DNA of 64,000 bases, taken from Corythucha ciliata (taxonomy: Eukaryota; Arthropoda; Insecta; Hemiptera; Tingidae). This document shows positions 22,173 through 32,507 of the stretch, piece by piece (position 1 is the stretch's first letter; each line of letters opens with the position of its first letter). Location of the stretch: contig CM075938.1 in the NCBI GenBank assembly GCA_038030265.1, positions 51,081,189 through 51,145,188 of the forward strand, read 5' to 3'. A program made the position numbers and the translations under genes. The notes under the pieces are model-generated. The model ran no database searches, was not told the DNA's origin, and saw only the letters and a list, made by a program, of their open reading frames with translations.

Positions 22173-22679
22173 GAGAAGGCCCACTGACACGCTGATGTTT
22201 GGAGCTACATATCGAGTACGCGACGAAAAGTTTGGAAAAAATCGCTAATAATCTTGCCTAAAACTGCAAGAAAGCGCTCATTCGTAGTTTTTTTTTATTG
22301 CATTTTCCGCAATGCAATCAAACACCGTAAATAGGAAAAGACGCTAACGTGCTCTGTTCTTGGGGCACGCCCACGGCTAATATTAGGAAAAAAAAGCAAA
22401 AAAAGGGGCTAAAATTGAGAAAAATTGCTATGTACGGATAAAAATAAGAGAAGAGACACTAATTAGTGGGACCAAGGGCGTAGATTTGTCCGGGCCGGGG
22501 CACTGGGAAAATATCAGGCAGGGTGATTCAGGAGGAATATGACACACTTGCACTGGTGATTGTTCGTACCTGGACGCACAAAAACGTCATGTGGACGCAT
22601 AGCCAAAAATGCTTTAGTTACCCACTAGCCAGCGCTATCCATCCGTCTTGTCGACACTTTTTTTGAACACTTCAGAGGT
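22173..22679. other. Non-coding stretch, no gene recognised
   Basis: Unique-looking sequence with a phrase resembling the AGGGGCGTAG end (AAGGGCGTAG near 22472), possibly an eroded element end. Nothing else is recognised. Confidence 0.4.
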
Positions 22680-23425
22680 TCTTCTCAATTTCAAAGGTGA
22701 ATTAGTTATTTCCCCCATTCCAACTACGAATAAGCGATACGTCTCCATTTTAGCCGCGAATTTGCGATTGCGATTGCGGACCTAATAATTATTATTGTAC
22801 CTAATAGTTTATTATTGTTAATTAGCGTTTTTTGCTAATTGGCTGCAAAGTTGCCTGCGGATGCCTCGGCTTGCAATTTTCTCAATTTTCTGTGAATTAG
22901 CAAATTTTCTCAATTTAACCCCCAATTAGCCATTTATCCTTATTATAACCACACAACATTAGCGTTTTTCCACATTTTAGCCGCTAAAATTATAGATTTT
23001 TATACATTTCAGCCACGAATTACAATTTTTCCCCAATTTTCGTCGCGAACTACGTAAAGTTTTTTTCTGAATTTGGCTGTGGATTAGCGATTTTTTCGCT
23101 TTCTAGCACAAAGCTACCTTTAGAAGCCGCGAATTTGACGTTTAGTCCATGTAAATAGCAAATTAGCGGTTTTCCTCACTTCAGCGCTTCTCAATTTTAA
23201 CGGTGAATTAGCTACGGATTAGCAATTTTTCGCCATTTTAGCGGTGAATTTGCGTTTTTTTCTGAGTTTTTGAGGTGATTTAGAATTTTTCTTGATCTTG
23301 AACGCTAATGAGCCATTTTTCTCAATTTCATTCATGAATTAGCGCTTTTTCTGTACTTTAACCGCGGAAGCTTTAAGAAAACTTGAGCCGCAAAGTAGCG
23401 CTTTTCCTCACTTCTGCCCGTGAAT
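22680..23425 (-). repeat. 30-bp degenerate minisatellite, minus orientation
   Basis: Monomers read TTAGCCGCGAATTAGCGA then TTTTTCTCAATTT on the + strand. Individual units are strongly diverged and vary in length, but the alternation of GAATTAGCG and CTCAATTTTAGCC is clear throughout. Confidence 0.8.
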
Positions 23426-23825
23426 TAGTAGCGTACCGAGACAGGGGCGATCACCTATGTGGGCCTAAAAATGTGGATATTAAGGATCTATAGTTACGTC
23501 TACACTTGTGCGCTTTCGTCTTCCTCTTTCAATTCAACACGCCTTTTCAAATTTCAACAACGCATGCGTCCAAGCTATGCACGGAATTTCTGATGTCCAA
23601 CACACCGCGCGCTATGACGCATGCTTCTGACGCACGCGAAAAGGCTCAATTGAAGACATAGCTTATGTTCATGTTTGTATAGGTACATGAAAAAGAGTTT
23701 TTGGCATGCAGTTTGACAGCGATATTGGCTCCTTTCGACGATTTTCAATCCATCCGGCCCAGAATATGGAGTGCTGCTTGCAGGTGATCAGCAATAAGAG
23801 TGTAGCTGAATAATCGATTTAGCCC
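23426..23825. repeat. Dispersed repeat D, copy 1
   Basis: Starts AGTAGCGTACCGAG and ends in GCTGAATAATCGATTTAGCCC. It is related to 50428-50715 (AGTAGCGTACCGAGG to GCTGAATATTCGATTGAGCCC), sharing the words GACAGCGAT, ATCCATCCGG/TCGATCCGAC and ATCAGCAA. Non-coding; class unknown. Confidence 0.6.
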
Positions 23826-25050
23826 AAAAAAGCGCTATTCTGACGGCTCAAATTGAGAGAAAACGCGGCCTTCTGGGGGTAACTTCGCGGCTAAAATAGA
23901 GAGTATACGCTGCTCCCCAGTTTGTTTTTTTTAGTTCCGTAAGCGGATAAAGATGAGAAGTCGTACTAATATGCTATTCTTGCAGGCAAGTACGAACGGC
24001 TGCAAAAAGAGGGGAAAAATCGCTAGTATTTGTGGCCAAAACTGTTCAAAAGCCTTCATTCGCGGTATCTCGACGAAACATCCAGACCAAAATTGAGAAA
24101 AAATCGCTGATTTGCCACTTTAAGCCTAAAATGAAGGAAAAACGCTAAGTTGCTGTTGGTAAAATAGAGACGTGACCCAGTTTTTGCTTTTCTGCAAGCG
24201 CTAAAAGGCAAGAAAACCCGCTAAGGCCATACGATAGAAAGAAACACGCTAATTCGGGGTTAAAATTGAGAAAAATGACAAATTCGCAACTGAAATAACA
24301 AAAAAATCGCCCGTTCGCGGATAAAAAAGTGAAAAGCCACTAATTCACAGCTAATTTTCGAAATATGATAATTCGCGACTAAAATGATAAATAATGGCTA
24401 ATTAGCTGCTAAAATTGATACATACGCTAATCCGCTGTAAAAATTGACAAAAATAGCTTCTTTAATGAAGTTAACAAAAAGCGCTACTTAGCGGCTGAAC
24501 TTGGAACAATCCTATTTCGCGGACTTAATTGGAAAGAATAGATAATTAATTGGCAACTAAAATTTGTAAAAAGTCCGATAATTTGCGGATAATGTCTAGA
24601 AAAAACGTTTATTCGCGGATTAAAAATGAAAAAAATCGGGTAATTCACGACTATATTAGAGAAAACGCCAATTCACGACTAAAATTTAGTAACAACGCTG
24701 ACTCGGGGCTAAAATTCAGCAAAATACAATTATCTGTTGCTTCTGAAGGCAACATCGGGCACATACCTGGGAAAAAAGCGCTAATTAATAGCTAAAAGTT
24801 GAAAAAAAAAATTGCGGCCAATGTTGAGTAAAATCATTAATTAATTAGCGCGGCTGAAATTAACGAAAAACGCAATACTGAAAAGGTAAAAAATCGCTAA
24901 TTTGCTGCAAAAATCGAGGGACACTTAAATTCGTGGCAAACATTGAGAAAAATCGCTAACATGGAATAAAAACGCTACTTCGCAGCTAAAATTGAGGAAA
25001 ATCACCTATTCGCGGATAAAGTGTAGAGGAAAAGCTCTGTAATTCACGGC
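23826..25050 (+). repeat. 30-bp degenerate minisatellite, plus orientation
   Basis: Monomer approximates GCTAATTCGCGGCTAA then AATTGAGAAAAATC, about 30 bp. The orientation is opposite to the array ending at 23425. Confidence 0.8.
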
Positions 25051-26835
25051 CAGGGGTGTAGGTACGGGGAGGGATATGGGGGATAGATCCCCCCCCCCCA
25101 CAGATCTACAAGTATACAAACAAAGGAGCACTAGTACTATAACGAAGAGCCCCATAAAATCTCCAAAAATAAGTGTTTCACGTTGAAGTTAGGTTTAGCA
25201 GATTTTCTGGACTTAAAGCAGCCCGAAAAGGTCCGAGTACGTCCAGCTTTTTCCTTGGACTTCAGACTCAAAGCAGTATAGTGTGCCGAGGCAGTAGCAG
25301 CAGAAGCAGTAGTGGTCTATCAGACAAAAATCGGTAATATTCGTGGCTATAGCTGCTAAAAAGCGCTGATTCATGGTTTCGAGACTAAAATTAACAAAAA
25401 AAAAATCGCTGATTCACAGTGCATGGAGGCCATTCTACGAATAAATTGTGGAAATCAACGCAAAATTGTTGTATTTGGGCAAACCCCGAGGTTAAAGTTG
25501 AGAAAACACGCTATAATATTGACAAATAAAAGACACTTTCAGGTTAAATTGGACAAAAATGGCAAATTCACAACTGAAATGGCGTAAAATTGCCCATTCG
25601 CGTATGAAAAGGGGAATAGGATGCTGAATGGCCGCAAAATTAGCACAAAACGCTATTTCACAGCTGAAATTTGGAAAAATCGCTAATTTGCAATTTGCAG
25701 ATATGAAATCGTGGAAAAACGTTAATTCGCGGCAAAAATTGAAAAAAACACCAATCAGCACAGCCAAAAATAAGAAAAACGTTAATTTTCAGTTCAAATT
25801 GGGGAAATGTGCTAATTCTCAGTTAAAAATGGAAAAAATTGCTAATTTGACAGAACTCGCACGGGTTGGAAATGCTACCACGCTGCTTAAATTTATAAAA
25901 AGCTATAATTCTCTGCTAAAATTGAGAAACATCACTGATTCTCGAATTAAGTGTCGTGAAATTTATAATTTAAAAATGATGATTTTTTGATAGAAATGGA
26001 TGGATAGATGTACATTTTTTGGTTTGAAAAAAGTTTGAACAAAAAAATTTACATTTATAATTTAAATTCGCACCTGATGTAAGCATTTTTGTGACTAAAA
26101 TTAAAGAAAAATGGCAAATTCATGCATGGCTATAGTATAATGTTAAGAAATACGCTAATTCACGGCTAGAACTGCCGTGAAGCAATAATCTATAACTATA
26201 AAAGTTATATAGAATTGCTAATGCGGTGGTAAAATGAGAAAAACCACTAATTTGCTGGTAATGTTTAGAAAATAAAATAATCAGCCTGGTCAAAATTAAG
26301 AGAAAGGTTAATTTTAATTCTAAAATTGAGAAAATTGTTAATTCGCGGCTAAAAATGGAAAAACTCACTAATTTACAGCTAAAATTGAGTCAAACGCCAA
26401 TGACAGAAATGGAGAAAATTCTCTAAGTCACAGGTTTGAAACGCTACGACGCTATACTTTTAAAAAAGCGCTTATTCGCGGTTGAAATTGAGAAAAATTC
26501 TAATTTGCGCCAAAAACTGATTCTACGCCGATTTGCGGATTTTGAAGGCAACTTTTCAGGCTGAAATTGAAAAAAATTGCCAATTTTATGGCAATAGGTG
26601 AAGAAACCGCAAATTCATGAGTAAACTGAGAAAAATCGCTCATGCATTGCGTATGGTGAACCAAAAAAGTCCTAATTCGTGAAAAGTCCACCTATTTTGC
26701 GGCTAATATTGAGGATTTCCAGCTAAAACTGAGAAAAGTGCTAATCCCCAGGTAAAAAAAAAATAAAAATCGGTAATTACGAGATTGTAATCTGATCCCC
26801 CCCCCCCACAGGACAAAGTCCTAACTACGCCCCTG
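25051..26835 (+). mobile_element. Non-autonomous hAT-like element carrying minisatellite, copy 1
   Basis: Begins CAGGGGTGTAGGTACGGG and ends CTAACTACGCCCCTG, so the ends are inverted repeats of about 11 bp. The first 250 bp are unique to the element (words AAGAGCCCCATAAAATCTCC and CAGCCCGAAAAGGTCCGAG). The rest is a stretch of the 30-bp minisatellite in + orientation. It aligns along its length with 50203-52545. No transposase frame is present. No target duplication is seen here and the right flank is not minisatellite, so this copy is probably rearranged at one side. Confidence 0.7.
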
Positions 26836-27661
26836 TTGACACAGGCGGGAGGGGGGTTTAATTGCTTGGATTTTTTTGCATTTAAATGACTTTTAAAGTG
26901 GTTTTAATTAATTGACAGATCTCTCATTTATACACCGTGTGTGTCTCTGGAATGAGTGGCCTCGTTTTGAGATGTATGTAGCTTTTTAAATTTTTGGACT
27001 TTGCCCTGAGGATGCTAGTAGTGCCGTGGCGAAACGTATAGGCTGTGAATGTAATAAAATAAATGAGGACCTCGACGGGTGTTTGGCTTTTTCTTCATTG
27101 TGTCATTATTATGTTGTTGGACAATATTCCACCTGTGAGCTTCAGATTATTTCGTTGATATTTTTATAATGAAGCGAGTCGTGCAACAAATCTGACGGAA
27201 AGAAAAGGTCGCTGAATAATATAAATTTATCGAGAAAAGATTAAGAGATTAGGAGTTTAAAATTATCTCCCACAATTTTGTTCGTGTTAAGAGACGAAAC
27301 GGTACAGTTTTTCAGGGTATTCTGCAACATTTCATCGTCGTGAAAGGGAATTGAACTGATCGGTGACGGATCGCTCTACTACACAGGTGCGTATAGCGTT
27401 TTTTTTTTTTTTTTTTTTTTTTTTTTCTACACGCTTTAATACGAGCCCCGGTAGTTCAGGCAGCTGCTGTGCGGAGGGTGGGGTGGGGGAAAGTCGACAA
27501 GAATCAAACGCGCAGCCTCTAAGAAATTAGATCATACTGTGTTTAAATTTTACGTTGATTGAGACAAATTGCAAGTTTCCTGTGTGATAAAATTATTCTA
27601 TTTTGAATCCGTCCCTCCCTCCTCACCACGCTATAACGACGCCCCCTGGTCATAAGAATAA
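26836..27661. other. Intergenic stretch upstream of the protease gene
   Basis: No gene recognised. It contains a run of about 26 T residues at 27401-27426 and ordinary AT-rich sequence. Confidence 0.5.
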
Positions 27662-27797
27662 GGCCCACTTTCACCAACTTCTTAAACCAAGATCAACTAC
27701 TAATCATGATTACAATGTAAACACTATATGGGTCGCCTATTAGTAACTAATCACTATCAACTTTAAACGAGATCAATTTTGTTGGTGAAAATGGGCC
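27662..27797. mobile_element. Miniature inverted-repeat element (Harbinger-like), copy 2
   Basis: A 136-bp element with ends GGCCCACTTTCACCAAC and GTTGGTGAAAATGGGCC, flanked by TAA at 27659-27661 and 27798-27800. The 3-bp TAA/TTA duplication and the GGCCC end suggest PIF/Harbinger ancestry. It lies about 200 bp upstream of the start codon of the S28 protease gene. Confidence 0.7.
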
Positions 27798-27997
27798 TAA
27801 GAGTTTTGTTTACAGATCTTGGGAATTTATTACTTATAATCCCATTACATCATCCCCTCATTGTTTTTTATCTCCATGATTGGATCATAATCCCCGCTTT
27901 GACAAGTGCGATTAAAGAGAAGACTCACAAAAGTTTGTCCGGATGAATTAAATTTTTTGTTAATTTCAGACAAATATTCATTATAATCATTATTATA

Positions 27998-30007
27998 ATG
28001 AAGTGGAACACCGCGGTGGCTGCCCTCGTGGCGGCTGCAATGGTCACCACCGCTACAGCAGGGGCGGCCAGTCGAAAGCACCTTAGGAGGCTTCGAGGGA
28101 CGCCGCAAGTTCAAAAAGGGACGACCCTACCGCCGGACGAATGGTTCGTCCAGAAATTGGACCATTTTGATCCCACAAATACAGCGACTTGGAAACAAGT
28201 GAAACAAAAAACGAAAAGAGTAACAATTTCGTGTTAATTAACGCGAGAATTTTTTATTTACAGAGGTATCAAGTGAACGACACGTTTTTCCAAATGAAAA
28301 GGAACGGCCCAGTATTTTTAATGATCGGTGGGGAAGGAGAGGCGACAGCCGAGTGGCTTGTCGAAGGAGCGTGGATAACGTACGCTGAAAAATTCGGAGC
28401 TTTATGCTTCCAGCTTGAACACCGTTTCTACGGGAAGAGTCATCCAACGAAGTAATTAAATTCATCGTGCGAAGACTAAAAAAAAAAAAAGGCCGACGGT
28501 TGAAAAATTATTATTAATTATCATTACTATTTTTAGGGACATGTCAACAGAAAATTTGAAGTTTCTCAGCAGTGAGCAAGCGTTGGCCGATTTGGCTTAT
28601 TTCATCGAAGGTATGAATAAAAAGTATGGACTGACACGAACGAACCGTTGGATTTCATTCGGTGGAAGCTACCCGGGGTCGATGTCGGCGTGGCTACGCC
28701 TCAAATATCCTCACTTGGTTCACGCGGCCATATCCACTTCAGGCCCTCTTCTCGCCATCGCTGATTTTAAGCGTATGCAGTGTCTAATTGGGGAAAAATC
28801 GCTGATTTTCATGGACATTTTTATGCGTGTGTTTCTTAGAATACAATGAGGTCGTCGAGGCATCTCTAGCCACCTCGAGTCAAGACTGTGTTGATCAGTT
28901 GAAAGCAGCCGTTAAACATTTCGACAAATTGGCCACCACCAAGGAGGGAGCCAAAATACTCAAAAGAAAATTCAAGTTGGTTTCAACGATGGTGTAATTT
29001 TTTTTTTTCAATCAAACCCGCGCTAACGCTTTTTGATCAAAAAGATTGTGCTCACCGCTGAATATTAACAATGAAGATGACGTCGCCACCTTGGCCGAAT
29101 CCGTTTCGGGGAACATACAGGGCGTTGTTCAGTATAATAAAGATCGAAGGATATCACAAAGCTCAACGGGAAACATTACCATCGATCAAATCTGCGCTAT
29201 TCTCATTGATCGCTCCATAGGCTCACCTTTGGATCGTTACGCCGCCATTAACGATTTATTTTTGTCCCGCGAGGAGGAGACATGCCTGGATTATTCGTAC
29301 AAGGAAATGATTGAGGAATTACAGGAAACAAGCTGGGAATCTTCGGCATCAGAAGGAGGTAAACAAACTAATTTTTTTTTTTTTTTAATCGATAGAGCAT
29401 GACACATTTCGATTTTATAGGCAGGCAATGGACTTATCAAACGTGCGTCGAGTTTGGATTTTACCAAACGTCCAGCACCAACAAGGAACTTTTCGGACCC
29501 ATGTACAAATTGCCCTTCTTTATAAAGCAGTGCAAGGACATTTTTGGTGATGCGTAAGCGTTATTGGTCGCGATTAAACCTACAAAAAAACAAAAGCTCC
29601 GCGTTTCAACGTTTCTTTCAACACAGGTTCAACGCGACATTACTCGACATCGGTATCAAGCGCACAAACGCCATCTACGGCGATCTGAACATCGACGTCA
29701 ACCGGGTTCTCTTCGTTCAAGGAACGATAGATCCGTGGCACGCGTTGGGCATTACTTCCACACGGTCGGATCAAGCACCAGCCATTCTCGTTGAAGGTAT
29801 ACGTTCCACTAATCCCCCCCCCCTCCATCAAATCAATTAAAAGATAAGAGACATTTTCTTTTTTTTTTTGTTGGTCCAGGAGCCGCTCATTGCGCCACGA
29901 TGTACCCACCGAACGTAGCCGATCCACCTCCATTAGTGCGGGCGAGAAAGACAATTTTTAATCATATCGGGTATTGGCTTATGGACAACGACTACGTAAC
30001 AAATTGA
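27998..30007 (+). CDS. PRSS16-like: S28 serine carboxypeptidase, thymus-specific serine protease-like
   Basis: Eight exons joined by GT-AG introns of about 61-85 bp: 27998-28198, 28264-28451, 28537-28772, 28840-28975, 29045-29358, 29421-29553, 29627-29796, 29880-30007. All phases agree and give 501 residues, the usual length of the family. The N-terminus is a signal peptide ([20 protein letters not shown]), so the enzyme is secreted or lysosomal. [10 protein letters not shown] near residues 50-60 is a family landmark. The catalytic triad is Ser174 in GGSYPG, Asp438 in [10 protein letters not shown] and His463 in AAHC. Family members (PRSS16, DPP7, PRCP) remove peptides after proline or trim peptides; exact specificity cannot be read here. 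The gene looks intact. Confidence 0.93.
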
Positions 30008-30430
30008 GACGACCTCGTGTGTTTAGAAAACTTATTTTAATTCATTCTGTTGATTAATTGATAATAATTAATATTGTTCACTACGCATTATGATGGTTCA
30101 AATCTACAAGATAATGGCGTATGAATCTTCAGTTCAGCCTTCTCCATGGCGCAAATCATTAGTTCGGATATTTTTAGGGCACAAATCGTCTGCTGTTTTG
30201 CCATTCTCTACGCGTGGAGGCTCATTCTGTCCATTTTTGCAGCACGAAGGGTAAGTTTCACCAGTTCACGGCCACGAATTAGCACATTTGCCCATTTTTT
30301 GGGCGTGATTTGCCAATTAATCAAAAAACTTTATAGCAGAGGAGTAGTCAGTTTATCTCGTCATGAGGTGCATGTAAGCAACGTTGGCTGGTGAGTAAGG
30401 GTGGGGGGGGGGCGATCAGTTGGTACGGTG
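30008..30430. other. Downstream of the protease gene, no further gene
   Basis: AT-rich 3' region with a short stretch of minisatellite-like words (CACGAATTAGCACATTTGCC near 30273). No clear polyadenylation signal was identified. Confidence 0.45.
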
Positions 30431-30985
30431 ACTGACGGCCCATGCACCGGCGCGCAAACTCAAGTGGTCAGTTTATCGCTTTAAAGAGCGCGAATAGCCA
30501 TGTTTGGCCATTTTTTGGTTGCAGATAGCCACTTTGAACGTTCGAATCGTCAATATGTATAGCCTCTGTAGAGCGAAAACGATCAATTTGGCCATTTTTA
30601 GACAGTAAATTGCTGGTACGAGTATGGGAGTATGTAATTTTTAAAGAGGGGGCACACACGTGTCAAATATTGCCAAATATGGGCGTGCTCCTAAATTCAT
30701 CGATGGACATGATAAATGTGAGGGACCAATTTTAGGGCGTAAATGGTGGGTTGGGTCATTTCTAGGGCTTGAATCCACCATTTTAGTCAATTGTAGGTTG
30801 CAAACTCAGTTTTGCCATTTTGAATGCACCGTGAATCGTTAGTTTAACAATTTTGAGAACGCAACAGTCAGTTTTGCCATTTTTATGGTGCAAATAGTCC
30901 GTCAAACCATTTTATATGGTGAGAATGGCCAGTTGGCCCTTTCTAGGGCGCCAATTGTCAGTAAGTGGCCATCGCTGGTAAATGG
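30431..30985 (+). repeat. Second degenerate minisatellite family (type B)
   Basis: Repeats of roughly 30-40 bp built on GGTCAGTTTTGCCATTTTT then AGGGCGCGAAT. Variants such as CAGTTTTGCCATTTTTATGG and GGCCAGTTGGCCCTTTC recur along the stretch. The same family reappears at 63290-63730. It is distinct from the 30-bp family that fills other regions. Confidence 0.65.
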
Positions 30986-31789
30986 CTGCCTCGGGGCTAA
31001 TTTGTTTTTTTTGCCGCCCCGTGCGGCTATACCCCCGCGTTGATGTTTCAACTGGGCAGCGGCGCGGTGTCCAGCCCCAATTTGATTTCCTCATTCAGCC
31101 GGGGGGACCGGTGAGCAGCCGGGACCTCCCAGATTCGGGCTTTCAGGGGGAATCCCCGCTCTGGGTCCCCAATAAGCTTAAACATAGAAAAATAAGGATT
31201 ATCAAGTTTCATACATGTGAACAGGATATTTGGTATCCGCTTGAATAACGCTTGGAAATCTGACAATTTTCATTCCATCCGTCCTAGGGGAATAGAACAA
31301 AATCAGGCCCAGCAGTTTTTGTGACTAAATATTAGATTCTGTCCTCAATTCGGATTCGGTTTGTATACTTTTGGGAATAATCCGTGCCTTGTGCTTCTCG
31401 ACTAGGCGACCAAGGTTCAAAATAATGACCCCGTGCTAGGTATACTTTTGAATCATTGAGTGTGTCAAGGTCGTCGCCAGGAGCCGTTCTGCCTCTGGAA
31501 GGGGCTGGCCAAAACGGCGGCATCGGACGTGTATAGCCGCTTAAACGGTTCGTCTGAACGGCTCGTTAATTCAATTGTTGGATTCCTCTGGTCGAAACCC
31601 CTAAAGATACGCGATTCCGTGCAATTTTAAATCTAGGAAATTTTTACTCAACCCGCCGAAGGGCTTAAGTGAGTGATACTCACGTCCATTTTAACCAACC
31701 CCAGCCAAAAACGCCCCCATAAGGGGTCATCCGCAACCGCCTATCGAGTCCCATGCGCGCAGTTCTTTTCTCAGAACAAGCTTACGGGC
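30986..31789. repeat. Probable dispersed repeat D relative and unique sequence
   Basis: 30986-31330 has words seen in repeat D (CCCCAATAAGCTTAAACATA versus GAAAAGCTTAAATACAG at 50503, and TTCCATCCGTCCTAGGGGAA), but similarity is patchy. 31330-31789 shows no recognised gene or repeat. Confidence 0.4.
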
Positions 31790-32165
31790 GCAAGTCTACG
31801 TCTGAAATTGAGAAGCCACGCTCATTTTTCCCTGTTCTGCAGGCTTACGCGGCTAAATGATTTTAAAACTCCAATATTCCCGGCTAAAATTGAGAAAAAG
31901 CGCTCATTCGTGGCTAAAATTGAGAAAATGCGTTAATTCGTGGTTTCTGATCCAGCTTTCATGACAAAATTGAAAAACAACGCTGGGGTGTAGTTTCGGC
32001 CAATCCGCGACTTAAGTTGAAAATAGCGCTAATTCGTATTTAAAAGCTGGAAAAGTCGCTCATACGCGGAAAAAATTGAGAAAAAGCTTGAACTCTCCGC
32101 TAAAATTCTAATTAACGGCTGAAATTAGGGAAAAGCTCAAGTTTCACTGCTAAAGGCCAAACAAA
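31790..32165 (+). repeat. 30-bp degenerate minisatellite, plus orientation
   Basis: Monomers such as CGCTCATTCGTGGCTAAAAT followed by TGAGAAAA recur about every 30 bp. Confidence 0.75.
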
Positions 32166-32497
32166 GGATGCTCGTAGAGATGTCCGCTCCGAGCCCAGAC
32201 AGCTACCTACGTGGAGATTCGCCACTTCGTGTGAGCTTTCCTGGCGGTACGTAGAGGAGCCCTCTCAGTGTACGGGAACGAAGTATGAAATGAGGGGAAA
32301 AGGAGAGAGAGTGAGTGAGTGTGAGAGAGAAAAAAACAATTACTTTCTTTCTCTGTTTTGCCGCCCTCGAAATTTATCGCCCCTCGAAATTTACCGCCCG
32401 GGGCTATAGCCCCGCGGTAGTCCCCCCTATGATCCGGCCCTGCACTAGCTAGCTCCAAATCTCAGCAACGCGCCAACCTACAGCAAAGCTCAAAACC
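32166..32497. other. Low-complexity stretch left of the LINE
   Basis: GA/GT-rich repeats (about 32298-32330) and GCCCCTCGAAATTTACCGCC-type sequence, then a CCACAG/CAAA-rich stretch which continues on the other side of the inserted LINE at 36383. Confidence 0.5.
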
Positions 32498-32507
32498 ACG
32501 GTAAACC

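Noticed and set aside
32207..32458. Open frame left of the LINE as its ORF1
   Set aside because: It is on the opposite strand and lies outside the target duplication.
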